The notes under the pieces: generated by a model
Told to the model about the DNA's origin: nothing
The model's input: only the letters and a program-made list of their open reading frames with translations
The model's database searches: none
Program-made: the position numbers and the translations under genes
Source: JBBQVZ01 sp963695975
Lineage (GTDB): Bacteria; Actinomycetota; UBA4738; HRBIN12
Assembly (NCBI GenBank): GCA_963695975.1
Contig: CAVOIB010000012.1
Location: forward strand, 1-64,000
Direction of reading: 5' to 3'
Length of the DNA stretch: 64,000 bases
Shown: positions 47,901 to 56,681 of the stretch, in pieces
Numbering within the stretch: position 1 is the stretch's first letter
Layout of the letters: each line of letters begins with the position of its first letter

Positions 47901-48269
47901 CTACCGGTACCCACCGGTCGGTCGGACGTCGCCGGACTGCCCTCGGAGCTTGCGTCGCCAGTTCTGCATCACCGTGGCGCCGACCAGGATCACGATGATC
48001 GGCAGGGTGGCGAGGCCCATGGCGACGGCGTCGCGGAGCTCCTTCAGCCAGAACCCGTTAGGTCCGGCCCCGTTCCACTTGAGCTTCTGGTCCGCGAAGT
48101 ACAGCCAGAACGAGGGGATGACGGAGGTCGTGATCATGATCGCGAACGTCAGCACAAGCGAGAACACGACAGCCTTGGTCCATGTCCACTCGAACGTCTT
48201 CAGGAAGCTCTCGGCTCGCGTCTTCGCCGTGGCGAGACGAGACGGTTTCGCGGACTCGACCTGGCTCAT
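47901..48269 (-). CDS. Two-helix membrane protein, first gene of the bc operon
   Basis: A 122-residue protein with helices at about 33-55 (AVVFSLVLTFAIMITTSVIP) and 84-105 (AVAMGLATLPIIVILVGATV), flanked by basic termini (SRLATAKTRAESFLKTFEW and MQNWRRKLRG). No cofactor site is visible. It is the promoter-proximal gene of the minus-strand bc operon, 9 nt before the ferredoxin gene. Confidence 0.7.
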   Translation of the reverse strand: MSQVESAKPSRLATAKTRAESFLKTFEWTWTKAVVFSLVLTFAIMITTSVIPSFWLYFADQKLKWNGAGPNGFWLKELRDAVAMGLATLPIIVILVGATVMQNWRRKLRGQSGDVRPTGGYR

Positions 48270-48296
48270 GCCGGCATCGTCTCCATGGGCGGGGCG

Positions 48297-48302
48297 ATTA
48301 TA
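48297..48302 (-). promoter_or_regulatory. Consensus -10 (TATAAT) of the cytochrome bc operon
   Basis: On the minus strand TATAAT occurs 28 nt before the first gene of the operon, the only perfect -10 consensus noticed in the window. The -35 region is not clear. It lies about 40 bp from the Rex-type operator. Confidence 0.6.
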
Positions 48303-48339
48303 GCCATGCGTGATGGGGCTGGATCGTGCGCGCGCGGCT

Positions 48340-48355
48340 TGTGAATCGCTTCACG
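48340..48355. promoter_or_regulatory. Candidate Rex operator between the bc and ccd/res operons
   Basis: TGTGAA-TCGC-TTCACG matches the actinobacterial Rex operator (TGTGAA-n4-TTCACA) in 11 of 12 arm positions. It lies in the 197-bp gap between two divergent respiratory operons. Confidence 0.7.
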
Positions 48356-48466
48356 AGGCATCACTATGCCGCCCGCCCGGGCCCGTCGCAACCCACCGGC
48401 TCAGCCTGCAGAGACCGGTGCGCGGGCCCCTAGACTGGGACGCTCTTCGCCCATATCGGGAGCGAC

Positions 48467-49195
48467 ATGATCGCCGACATCGTGCAGACGGGGCTGACCT
48501 CCTGGTGGGCCCCGGTGCTCGCCTTCGCCGCCGGGCTCGTGTCGTTCGCCTCGCCGTGCGTGTTCCCTCTCGTACCTGGGTACGTGTCGTTCGTGTCGGG
48601 GGAGCGAGCGATCGACGGGGAGACGCCGCGGCCCCTCGTGCCGATCCTGCTCTTCATCGCAGGGTTCACGCTCGTGTTCACGTTGCTCGGGGCGTTCGCG
48701 AGCACGTTCGTGCCGCTCCTCAAAGATGAGACCGGGCAACGGGTCGCCGGGCTCGTGGTGGTGGTGATCGGCGTATTCATGATCGGGTTCGCGCTGCAGC
48801 GTGGTGCGCTCGTCCTGTACACGGAACGTCGTCCGTTCCTGGCGAGGGTTCGGCCGGGCTCGGTGGGTGCGCTGCCGCTCGGGATGGCGTTCGCCGCGGG
48901 GTGGACGCCCTGCATCGGTCCGGCGCTCGCCGGGATCCTGGCGATCGCTGCCACCCAGAGCACACTGCGGGGGATCTTCCTCCTGATCGCGTACTCGCTC
49001 GGGCTCGGCGTGCCGTTCCTGCTCGTTGGGCTCGGCGTCCAGCGGTTCGTCGGCGCGTTCGGCTGGGTGCGCCGGAACTATGCCTGGATCGCCGGTGTGT
49101 CCGGAGCCCTCCTGATCGTCGTGGGCGTGATGCTCATGACTGGGACGTTCACCCGTCTGTTCGCGCCGCTCGCGCGGTTCGCTCCCGGGCTGTGA
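48467..49195 (+). CDS. ccdA: Cytochrome c biogenesis thiol transporter CcdA
   Basis: A 242-residue protein with six membrane helices and two cysteine-proline motifs, FASPCVFPLVPGYVSF and GWTPCIGPALAGI, which carry the redox-active cysteines of CcdA. It passes reducing power from cytoplasmic thioredoxin to periplasm-side proteins for haem attachment. TAGACT (48431-48436) is a -10 candidate. ResB and CcsB genes follow, forming the system II maturation set. The TlpA-like gene at 57.7 kb would be its extracytoplasmic partner. Confidence 0.93.
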   Translation: MIADIVQTGLTSWWAPVLAFAAGLVSFASPCVFPLVPGYVSFVSGERAIDGETPRPLVPILLFIAGFTLVFTLLGAFASTFVPLLKDETGQRVAGLVVVVIGVFMIGFALQRGALVLYTERRPFLARVRPGSVGALPLGMAFAAGWTPCIGPALAGILAIAATQSTLRGIFLLIAYSLGLGVPFLLVGLGVQRFVGAFGWVRRNYAWIAGVSGALLIVVGVMLMTGTFTRLFAPLARFAPGL

Positions 49196-49249
49196 GCGGC
49201 CTCGTGGGTCGGGTCATCGGGTGGCGACCGTAGGATAGGGCGAAGCCCC

Positions 49250-50818
49250 ATGTCTCCCACCCGCGTCACGCTCCGGCAGTCACTCGCACTGGTTTGGCGA
49301 ACGCTGCGCTCGATGCGCACGGCGCTGATCCTGTTGCTGCTGTTGGCGTTGGCCTCGGTCGCCGGCTCGCTGGTGCCGCAGTGGCCGAACTCCCCGGAAC
49401 GCGTCCTTCGGTACCAGCTGGATCACCCGCTCGTCGGCGCCCTGTACGACCGGCTCGGGCTCTTCGACGTCTACGGGTCGTGGTGGTTCGTGCTCATCAC
49501 GGCCCTGCTGCTCGTGTCGCTCGTGGCCTGCCTCGTTCCACGAACCCGCGCGGCGTTCCGCTCCCTTCGGCAGGAGCCGGTCCAGGCGCGCGAGATCGAC
49601 GCGTTCCGTCTCTACGAAGAGCGCGTGGTGCCCGCGGACCCATCTCGCGTGATCGATGGATCGCGGCACGTGTTGCGGCAGCGGCTGTTCCGGGTCGCTC
49701 GTGACGGTGAAGGCCGTGCGGCCCTCGCCGCCGAGAAGGGGATGCTGCGCGAGATCGGGAGCCTGCTCTTCCATTGGGCGTTCCTGTTGATCGTCGTCGG
49801 CGTGATCTACGGCAAAGGCACCGGCTTCACCGGCAAAGCCGTCGTGGTTGAGGGGAAGACGTGGATCGACGCCCAGGCGAACTACGACGGCGAGATCCGC
49901 ATGGGCCGCTTCTTCGACGGCAACTTCTCGGGGGTCGGGATCCACCTTCGCGGATTCGAAGACACGTACCGTCGAACGGGGCAGCCCATGGACTTCGTCT
50001 CGCACGTCGACCTTCTCGATCCGCAGGGCTCGCTCGTGAAGCAGGCCGACGTCCGCGTGAACCATCCGGCGTCGATCGACGGACTGGACATCTACCAGTA
50101 CGGGTTCGGATGGGCACCGGTGGTCGAGGTCCGGCAGGACGGCGAGCTGATCGCGTCGGCGCCCATCACGTTCGTGCAGGACACGGCGCCGCCGGGCGTC
50201 CCGCAGCTGGCCATGCCGTGGCACGGCGTGCTGAAGCTCACGTCGCTCGACCCGCAGATGGGGATCACGTTCGAGCTCTGGCCGGACAGCCGCGCATTCC
50301 TCCGACTGCAGCAGACCGGACGGCCGGTCCCGATGGTGGAGGCGTTCCAGCCGTTCATGCGGTTCTCGGTGTACCGGGGCGATATCGTCGATCCGGCTCC
50401 GCTCTCGCTCGACACGGAGGGACTCCGACAGGGCCCTCGCGGGATCGTGGGCTCGGAGCAGACGGTGGATCTGAAGACCGGTCGCCCGGTCACTGGGGAC
50501 GCGCTGCGATCCCTGAGGATGTCGTTCCCGGAGCTCCGTCAGTACAGCGTCCTGCAGGTGAGTCGGGATCGCGGGGTGCCCCTGGTTCTCCTGGCGGCTA
50601 TCCTCGTCCTGCTCGGGCTGCTGCCGGCCCTCTACACCTCTCGACGCAAGGTGTGGGTCCGGGCGGAGCCAAACGGGAGCGGGACCATGTTGAAGGTGGG
50701 AGGATTCGCGCTGCAGCGCAAGTCGCAGTTCGCGGATGAGTTCGCGAAGTTGGTCGACGCCATGGCTCGAGCCGCCGATATGCCGGCGGAAGAGAGGGAG
50801 CGGGTCATCCCGCCGTGA
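49250..50818 (+). CDS. resB: System II cytochrome c synthase subunit ResB
   Basis: A 522-residue ResB/Ccs1 protein. N-terminal helices (TALILLLLLALASVAGSLVPQ, WWFVLITALLLVSLVACLV) carry the conserved WPNSPE-type loop; a large soluble domain follows and a C-terminal helix (LVLLAAILVLLGLLPALYTS) closes it. TAGGAT lies 13 nt before the ATG. With CcsB it forms the haem lyase that attaches haem to CxxCH motifs of the cytochromes encoded nearby. The stop overlaps the ccsB start by 4 nt. Confidence 0.93.
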   Translation: MSPTRVTLRQSLALVWRTLRSMRTALILLLLLALASVAGSLVPQWPNSPERVLRYQLDHPLVGALYDRLGLFDVYGSWWFVLITALLLVSLVACLVPRTRAAFRSLRQEPVQAREIDAFRLYEERVVPADPSRVIDGSRHVLRQRLFRVARDGEGRAALAAEKGMLREIGSLLFHWAFLLIVVGVIYGKGTGFTGKAVVVEGKTWIDAQANYDGEIRMGRFFDGNFSGVGIHLRGFEDTYRRTGQPMDFVSHVDLLDPQGSLVKQADVRVNHPASIDGLDIYQYGFGWAPVVEVRQDGELIASAPITFVQDTAPPGVPQLAMPWHGVLKLTSLDPQMGITFELWPDSRAFLRLQQTGRPVPMVEAFQPFMRFSVYRGDIVDPAPLSLDTEGLRQGPRGIVGSEQTVDLKTGRPVTGDALRSLRMSFPELRQYSVLQVSRDRGVPLVLLAAILVLLGLLPALYTSRRKVWVRAEPNGSGTMLKVGGFALQRKSQFADEFAKLVDAMARAADMPAEERERVIPP

Positions 50819-51774
50819 CCGATCTGCAGTGGGGACGGTTGTCGAACGACGCCTTCAACGTGGCACTGTTCGGGTACGTCGCGGGGATGGTCGCCTACTT
50901 CGCCTACCTCGCGTTCCGGCGCGACGGCATCTGGAGGGTCGCGAGGACGATCGCGTTCGTCGGGCTCGGGGCGAACCTCCTGGCGGTGACCGGGCGTGCG
51001 CTCGCCGCCCACCGGGTGCCATGGGGCAACATGTACGAGTACTCGATCCTGCTGGCCATGCTGGTCGTGGCTGCGTACCTGTTCATCGTGGAGGGCCACT
51101 ACAAGGTCCGGACCCTCGGTGGGTTCGCCCTGATGTTCGCCGCGTTCACGATGGCGATCGCCGTGTCGTTCCTGTATGTAGACCCACTTCCGCTGGTACC
51201 CGCGCTCAACTCCTACTGGATCAAGATCCACGTGGTCGCGGCCATCGCGGGTTCGTCGCTGTTCGCGCTCGGCGGCGGAGTCCTCACCATCCTGTTCCTG
51301 GTCCAGGACGGGCGAGAGCGCCGGGAGCTGGCCATACGAGGCGCGGCAGGGCTGCCGCCGATCATGGGGGGATCCATCGACATGGACGCTCCGCCGGACT
51401 TCTCTCCCGACGCCGACGAACCGGCGACGCCCTCGCCCGCCGGGCGCAACGGGTTCCTCCCTCCCGCGGCGACGCTCGATCGGATGGCCTACCGGGTGAT
51501 CGCGTTCGCTTTCCCGATCTGGACGTTCGCGGTGATCGCCGGCGCGATCTGGGCGCAGAAGGCTTGGGGCCGGTACTGGGGATGGGATCCGAAGGAGACA
51601 TGGTCGTTCATCACGTGGACGATCTATGCCGGGTACCTGCACGCCCGATCGACGGCGGGATGGAAGGGCCGGCCAGCTGCCCTCATCGCACTCATCGGCT
51701 TCGTGTCGCTCCTGATCACGTACTACGCCGTGAACCTATGGATCGTCGGGTTGCATTCATACAAAGGCTTCTAG
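50815..51774 (+). CDS. ccsB: System II cytochrome c synthase subunit CcsB
   Basis: A 319-residue multi-helix haem-handling protein of the CcsA/CcsB family. The tryptophan-rich WWD motif is in WGRYWGWDPKETWSFITW, flanked by conserved histidines (HVVAAIAGSS; YLHARS) that hold haem. GTG 50815 overlaps resB. An internal acidic loop (SIDMDAPPDFSPDADE) is extra relative to short versions. Confidence 0.93.
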   Translation: MTDLQWGRLSNDAFNVALFGYVAGMVAYFAYLAFRRDGIWRVARTIAFVGLGANLLAVTGRALAAHRVPWGNMYEYSILLAMLVVAAYLFIVEGHYKVRTLGGFALMFAAFTMAIAVSFLYVDPLPLVPALNSYWIKIHVVAAIAGSSLFALGGGVLTILFLVQDGRERRELAIRGAAGLPPIMGGSIDMDAPPDFSPDADEPATPSPAGRNGFLPPAATLDRMAYRVIAFAFPIWTFAVIAGAIWAQKAWGRYWGWDPKETWSFITWTIYAGYLHARSTAGWKGRPAALIALIGFVSLLITYYAVNLWIVGLHSYKGF

Positions 51775-51871
51775 CGCGCGAAAAGAGCGGTCACCCGAAG
51801 GGTGGTACAGTGCGCGCGGCTCGGCGCCCGCCACAGCGTCGGAGCGCCCTCACCGGGGAGGCAAGCAGGCA

Positions 51872-52972
51872 TTGCGGAAGAGGCTGCTCTGGGTCCCGGG
51901 CCTCGCGGCCCTCGGCCTCCTGCTGGCTTCCTGCGCCCCGCACGCCAGCCAGGACTCGCTGAAACCGGCCGGTCCGTACGCCCAAGAGATCAAGAACCTG
52001 TTCGTGCCGGTCTTCTGGGTCGCCGTGGCGGTGTTCGTGATCGTGGAGGGCGGGATCGTCCTCATCCTTATCCGCTATCGGCACCGCAAGCGGAGCGAAC
52101 GGATGCCGCCCCAGACCCACGGCAACACGCGTCTGGAGGTCGGATGGACGATCCTTCCCGCGATCGTGCTGGCGTTCGTGACGGTTCCGACCGTGGCGAC
52201 GATCTGGGACCTCGCGCGCAAGCCTCCCGCGGACGCGCTGCACGTCACGGTCGAGGGGCATCAGTGGTGGTGGGGATTCCAGTACACGGATGCCGACATG
52301 AAGACGACCTACGGCGATCAGGAGCAGATCAGGGTCGCCGACGTGATGGTGATCCCCACGGGGCGCACGGTCTATCTCGACCTGGCGTCGGTAGGCGGAT
52401 TGATCGGCGGCAAGACCCCGGCAGAGGCCGACTACGCGGTGATCCACTCGTTCTGGGTCCCGCGACTGGCGGGCAAGCAGGACGTCGTGCCCATGCGCAC
52501 GAACCACATCCTGTTACAGGCGGACGAGCCCGGCTGGTACTACGGACAGTGCGCGGAGTTCTGCGGCCTGCAGCACGGCAGGATGAAGTTCCGCGTTCGT
52601 GCGCTCTCATCCGCCGACTTCGACGCGTGGGTCGCCAACGAGAAGGAGCCGGCCGTCACGTCGCAGGAGGCGCTCGTCCAGCAAGGGGCGGACCTGTTCG
52701 CGAACGGCGTCGGCAGCGGCGGGCAGTGCGTCGCGTGTCACGCGATCGGCGGCGTGAATGCCGGCGTGGACGCCGGCCCGAACCTCACGCATTTCGCCGC
52801 CGAGACGCATTCCTGCTTCGCCGGCTGCGACTGGAACACGAGCGATACCGAGTCGTTGAAGGCGTGGCTGCGCGATCCCAACGCCGTCAAGCTGGGCGCG
52901 AAGATGCCCAACTACCACCTGACCGAGGACGAGATCACCGCGCTCGTCGCCTACCTGCAGAGCCTGACGTGA
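51872..52972 (+). CDS. ctaC: Cytochrome c oxidase subunit II with fused cytochrome c (caa3)
   Basis: A 366-residue lipoprotein-like subunit (lipobox LLASC, Cys21) with two helices and a cupredoxin-fold CuA domain, whose ligands are His192, Cys227, Glu229, Cys231, His235 and Met238 (QCAEFCGLQHGRM). A class I cytochrome c follows: C286-V-A-C289-H290 and a methionine in AKMPNYHL. The fusion marks the enzyme as caa3-type and lets the complex take electrons from the bc complex directly. TTG 51872 lies 8 nt after GGGGAGG. A short extra pair of cysteines (HSCFAGCDW) occurs within the cytochrome domain. Confidence 0.95.
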   Translation: MRKRLLWVPGLAALGLLLASCAPHASQDSLKPAGPYAQEIKNLFVPVFWVAVAVFVIVEGGIVLILIRYRHRKRSERMPPQTHGNTRLEVGWTILPAIVLAFVTVPTVATIWDLARKPPADALHVTVEGHQWWWGFQYTDADMKTTYGDQEQIRVADVMVIPTGRTVYLDLASVGGLIGGKTPAEADYAVIHSFWVPRLAGKQDVVPMRTNHILLQADEPGWYYGQCAEFCGLQHGRMKFRVRALSSADFDAWVANEKEPAVTSQEALVQQGADLFANGVGSGGQCVACHAIGGVNAGVDAGPNLTHFAAETHSCFAGCDWNTSDTESLKAWLRDPNAVKLGAKMPNYHLTEDEITALVAYLQSLT

Positions 52973-52985
52973 AAGGTTCGATCAC

Positions 52986-54860
52986 ATGGCCAGCGTGACG
53001 CTTCCCGGGAGCCGGGCGAAAGGCATCGCTCGCCCGGTGGCGCTCACGGGCTTCTGGAGCTGGTTCACCACCGTCGACCACAAGAAGATCGGGCTGCTGT
53101 ACGGGTTCTCGGCGTTCGTGTTCTTCATCATCGGCGGGTCCGAGGCGCTGCTGATCCGCGCGCAGCTCGCCCGCCCGGACCAGACCCTGTTGAACGCCGC
53201 TCAGTACAACCAGATCTTCACGATGCACGGGCTGACCATGGTGTTCCTGTTCGTGATGCCGATGTCGGCGGCGTTCTTCAACTACTTCATCCCGCTGATG
53301 ATCGGCGCGCGCGACGTCGCGTTCCCCCGGCTCAACGCGTTCAGCTTCTGGGTGTTCCTGCTCGGCGGCCTCTTCCTGTATTCGAGCTGGTTCCTGGGCG
53401 GCGCGCCGAACGGCGGCTGGTTCGGCTACGCCCCGAACTCCACGACCGATCCCACCATCGGGATGACGTTCTACGCGCTGGGTCTGCTGATCACGGGGAT
53501 CGCGAGCACCGCCGGAGCCGTGAACCTCGCGGTAACGGTGATCAACATGCGCGCGCCCGGGATGTCGTTCTTCCGCCTGCCGGTGTTCGTGTGGATGGGG
53601 CTCGTGGTGCAGCTGCTGCTCGTGTTCTCACTCCCGATCATCACCGTGGGGTTGTTCGAGCTGCTGTTCGATCGCCGGTGGGGAACGCACTTCTTCGATC
53701 CGACGGCGGGGGGGGACCCGATCCTGTGGCAGCACCTCTTCTGGTTGTTCGGGCACCCGGAGGTCTACATCCTGATCCTGCCGGCGTTCGGGATCATCTC
53801 CGAGACGATCCCGGTCTTCAGCCGTAAGCCGCTGTTCGGTTACCAGTTCGTGGTGTTCTCAGGTATCGCGATCGGCTTCATCGGGTTCGGCGTGTGGGCG
53901 CACCACATGTTCGCCGCAGGTCTCGGTCCGGTGGCCAACACCGCGTTCGGCATCTCGACGGCGATCATCGCGATCCCGACGGGCGTGAAGATCTTCAACT
54001 GGATGGCCACGATGTACGGAGGCGATCTGCTGTTCAAGACCCCGATGCTCTTCTCGATCGGCACCGTGACGATGTTCGTCATCGGCGGACTGTCGGGGGT
54101 CACGCACGCGATCGTGCCGGCCGACTATCAGCAGACCGACACGTACTACATCGTTGCCCACTTCCACTACGTGCTCTTCGGGGGTGCCATCTTCGGGCTG
54201 TTCGCGGGGATGTACTACTGGTGGCCGAAGGTCTTCGGCCACCTGCTCTCAGAGGGCCTCGGGAAGGTGCATTTCTGGATCATGATCGTGGGGTTCAACC
54301 TCGCGTTCGGGCCGATGCACATCCTCGGTCTGCAGGGCATGATCCGCCGCGAATACACGTACCCCGCATCGCTCGGCCTGACGTTCTGGAACGAGATCTC
54401 CACGCTCGGTGCGTTCATGATCGCGGTGGCGATCCTGGTCTTCATCGCGAACGTCGTCATGACCCAGAGGAAGCCTCGGGGACTGGAGAACGACGACCCA
54501 TGGGACGCGCGGACCATCGAGTGGATGACGTCGTGCCCGCCGCCCGTCTACAACTTCGACGAGATCCCGCAGATCCACTCGCTGGACGAGTTCTGGCATC
54601 GCAAGTACGCGGAGGACAAGAGCGGACGGTTGGTGCCCGTGCAGGCCGGAGCCGCCCCGGACGACGCGCATCACGCCGATAGTGGTGCGGGGCACGGGAT
54701 CCACCTGCCGAGCCCGTCGTATTGGCCGCTCGTCGCCGCGCTCGGGTTCCCGTTGCTCGGCTACGGCGTGCTCTACTCGTGGTGGGTGGTCGGGCTGGGA
54801 GCGGTCGTCATGTTGGTCGGTCTCTACGGCTGGGCGCTCGAGCCCTCGGTGGCGGAGTAA
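52986..54860 (+). CDS. ctaD: Cytochrome c oxidase subunit I
   Basis: A 624-residue haem-copper oxidase subunit. Haem a and Cu-B ligands are visible in FTMHGLTMVF, FWLFGHPEVYILILPAFG, and AHFHYVLFGG; the crosslinked Tyr lies in HPEVY (family A). About twelve helices are expected in the first 520 residues. The C-terminal 100 residues carry His/Asp-rich sequence (DDAHHADSGAGHGIHLP) and two extra helices (YWPLVAALGFPLLGYGVLYS, WWVVGLGAVVMLVGLYGWAL), as in caa3-type subunit I of some actinobacteria. A 13-nt gap separates it from ctaC. Confidence 0.96.
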   Translation: MASVTLPGSRAKGIARPVALTGFWSWFTTVDHKKIGLLYGFSAFVFFIIGGSEALLIRAQLARPDQTLLNAAQYNQIFTMHGLTMVFLFVMPMSAAFFNYFIPLMIGARDVAFPRLNAFSFWVFLLGGLFLYSSWFLGGAPNGGWFGYAPNSTTDPTIGMTFYALGLLITGIASTAGAVNLAVTVINMRAPGMSFFRLPVFVWMGLVVQLLLVFSLPIITVGLFELLFDRRWGTHFFDPTAGGDPILWQHLFWLFGHPEVYILILPAFGIISETIPVFSRKPLFGYQFVVFSGIAIGFIGFGVWAHHMFAAGLGPVANTAFGISTAIIAIPTGVKIFNWMATMYGGDLLFKTPMLFSIGTVTMFVIGGLSGVTHAIVPADYQQTDTYYIVAHFHYVLFGGAIFGLFAGMYYWWPKVFGHLLSEGLGKVHFWIMIVGFNLAFGPMHILGLQGMIRREYTYPASLGLTFWNEISTLGAFMIAVAILVFIANVVMTQRKPRGLENDDPWDARTIEWMTSCPPPVYNFDEIPQIHSLDEFWHRKYAEDKSGRLVPVQAGAAPDDAHHADSGAGHGIHLPSPSYWPLVAALGFPLLGYGVLYSWWVVGLGAVVMLVGLYGWALEPSVAE

Positions 54861-54863
54861 CGG

Positions 54864-55481
54864 ATGGCCGACGTCTCGATCGCCAAGGGGCACGACGAGC
54901 ACGGGACCACCACTGGGCTGCCGCACACCAAGCTCGCGATGTGGCTGTTCCTGTCGTCGGAATGCTTGCTGTTCGGCGCGCTGATCACGAGCTACGTGCT
55001 CTACCGCGGTGCCAGCATCAAGGGGCCCTACCCGGCCGACATCTTCGACATCGCCTACACCTCGGTGTCGTCGTTCGTCCTCCTCGCCAGCTCGCTCACC
55101 ATGGTGCTCGCGCTCGCCGCCGCGCAGAAGCGCGACTTCACGCGCATGCGTCTGTGGCTCCTCACGACCGCGATGCTCGGACTGACGTTCGTCGGTGGCC
55201 AGGTCTACGAGTTCACGAGCTTCTACCATGAGGGGCTGTCGATCACGACGAACCTCTTCGGGACGACGTTCTTCGTCCTCACCGGTTTCCACGGCGTCCA
55301 CGTGACCGTCGGTATCCTCATGTTGCTGTCGCTCACCGGGTTGTCGTTCGCGGATCGGCTCCCCGAGGATCCGGCGTTCCCGGTCGAGATGGTCGGCCTG
55401 TATTGGCACTTCGTCGACATCGTGTGGATCATCATCTTCACCGTGGTCTACCTGATCCCCACCGGACCGCCGGGGAAGTAG
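54864..55481 (+). CDS. ctaE: Cytochrome c oxidase subunit III
   Basis: A 205-residue, five-helix subunit. MWLFLSSECLLFGALITSYV, FLTGFHGVHVTVGILML (as FVLTGFHGVHVTVG), EMVGLYWHFVDIVWIIIFTV and YLIPTGPPG are diagnostic of subunit III. It lacks the first two helices of the seven-helix type, as usual in caa3 enzymes. It begins 3 nt after ctaD. Confidence 0.94.
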   Translation: MADVSIAKGHDEHGTTTGLPHTKLAMWLFLSSECLLFGALITSYVLYRGASIKGPYPADIFDIAYTSVSSFVLLASSLTMVLALAAAQKRDFTRMRLWLLTTAMLGLTFVGGQVYEFTSFYHEGLSITTNLFGTTFFVLTGFHGVHVTVGILMLLSLTGLSFADRLPEDPAFPVEMVGLYWHFVDIVWIIIFTVVYLIPTGPPGK

Positions 55482-55486
55482 GAACC

Positions 55487-55840
55487 ATGTCAGAGGCCCA
55501 GATCGAACACGGAGCCGCCGAGATCGCGGAGATCCGCGAGGAGCGGGCGCACGCGCACGCCGGGCATCCGGGCGCCAAGGAGTACGTGCGGATCTTCCTC
55601 ATCCTGATCGCGATCACCGCGGTCGAGGTCGCGCTGTACTACATCCGCGATGAGCTGGGAGCCTGGTTCATCCCGACCCTGTTCCTGCTGGCCGGCTCGA
55701 AGTTCGCGCTGGTGGTGCTGTGGTTCATGCACCTGAAGTTCGATTCGAGACGGTACTCGCGCTTCTTCGTGATGGGCCTGGCCGGAGCGATGACGCTGTA
55801 CATGGTCGTCCTCATCACGTTCCGGGTCTTCCTGAGGTAG
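55487..55840 (+). CDS. ctaF: Cytochrome c oxidase subunit IV-type protein
   Basis: A 117-residue protein with three helices (IFLILIAITAVEVALYYIRD, IPTLFLLAGSKFALVVLWFMHLKFD, GLAGAMTLYMVVLITFRVFL) after a His-rich, charged N-terminus. FALVVLWFMHLKFD is typical of bacterial caa3 COX4_pro proteins that complete the oxidase. It follows ctaE after 5 nt and precedes ctaG. Confidence 0.85.
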   Translation: MSEAQIEHGAAEIAEIREERAHAHAGHPGAKEYVRIFLILIAITAVEVALYYIRDELGAWFIPTLFLLAGSKFALVVLWFMHLKFDSRRYSRFFVMGLAGAMTLYMVVLITFRVFLR

Positions 55841-55850
55841 GCGGCGGACG

Positions 55851-56681
55851 ATGAACCTCCCCCCGTGGCACATCCACCTCGACGTCTGGTTGTTGTTCGG
55901 CTCGATCGCTGCCGCATACCTCATCGCGGGCCGGCGCCATGAGCGGGAAACGGGCGAGGCGACGGACACGCGACGGACGCGCTTCTTCCTCACGGGGATC
56001 GCGGTGCTCTGGCTGGGCGCCGACTGGCCGATCCACGACCTGGCCGAGCGCTACCTCTATCACATCCACATGGTCCAGCACCTGCTCTTCACGCTGGTCG
56101 CGCCGCCGCTCCTGATCGCCGGGATCCCCGTCTGGCTGCTGCGGCGCTTCCTTCGGCCGAGGAGCATCGCGACGGTGTTCCGGTTCGTCACCCGGCCCTT
56201 GGTCGCGCTCATCCTGTTCAACGGCGTCCTCCTGTTCGTGCACTGGCCGGCGGTCGTGGAGCTTTCCGTCCGGTCGGAGTGGGCGCACTTCGGGCTGCAC
56301 GTCCTGCTGGTGTCGACAGCGCTCGCGATGTGGTGGCCCGTGATGTCACCGCTGCCCGAGTACCCGGCACTCCCCGCGCCGGGGCAGATGCTGTACCTCT
56401 TCCTGCAGTCGCTCGCCCCGACGATCCCTGCTTCGTTCCTCACGTTCGGGGACCATGCGCTTTATCCCGTGTACGCAACGTTCCCGCGGATCTGGGGCAT
56501 CGGGGTCCTGACGGATCAGCTCATGGCCGGCCTGATCATGAAGCTCATCGGCGGCGCGATCCTGTGGGGATTCATCGCGGCGATCTTCTTCCGGTGGTAC
56601 CGGCAAGAGGCGCGCGAGGATTGGGACGCCTCTCGCTACCGTGACGTCGAGCGAGAGATCCGCGCGGAGATGACCCGATGA
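55851..56681 (+). CDS. ctaG: Cytochrome c oxidase assembly factor CtaG (caa3 type)
   Basis: A 276-residue, seven-helix protein. The CtaG_Bacillus-type motifs include WPIHDLAERYLYHIHMVQHL, VAPPLLIAGIPVWLLRRFLR, VHWPAVVELSVRSEWAHFGL and DQLMAGLIMKLIGGA. It helps deliver copper to Cu-B of caa3 oxidases. It overlaps the following cupredoxin gene by 4 nt, a second copper protein. Confidence 0.9.
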   Translation: MNLPPWHIHLDVWLLFGSIAAAYLIAGRRHERETGEATDTRRTRFFLTGIAVLWLGADWPIHDLAERYLYHIHMVQHLLFTLVAPPLLIAGIPVWLLRRFLRPRSIATVFRFVTRPLVALILFNGVLLFVHWPAVVELSVRSEWAHFGLHVLLVSTALAMWWPVMSPLPEYPALPAPGQMLYLFLQSLAPTIPASFLTFGDHALYPVYATFPRIWGIGVLTDQLMAGLIMKLIGGAILWGFIAAIFFRWYRQEAREDWDASRYRDVEREIRAEMTR

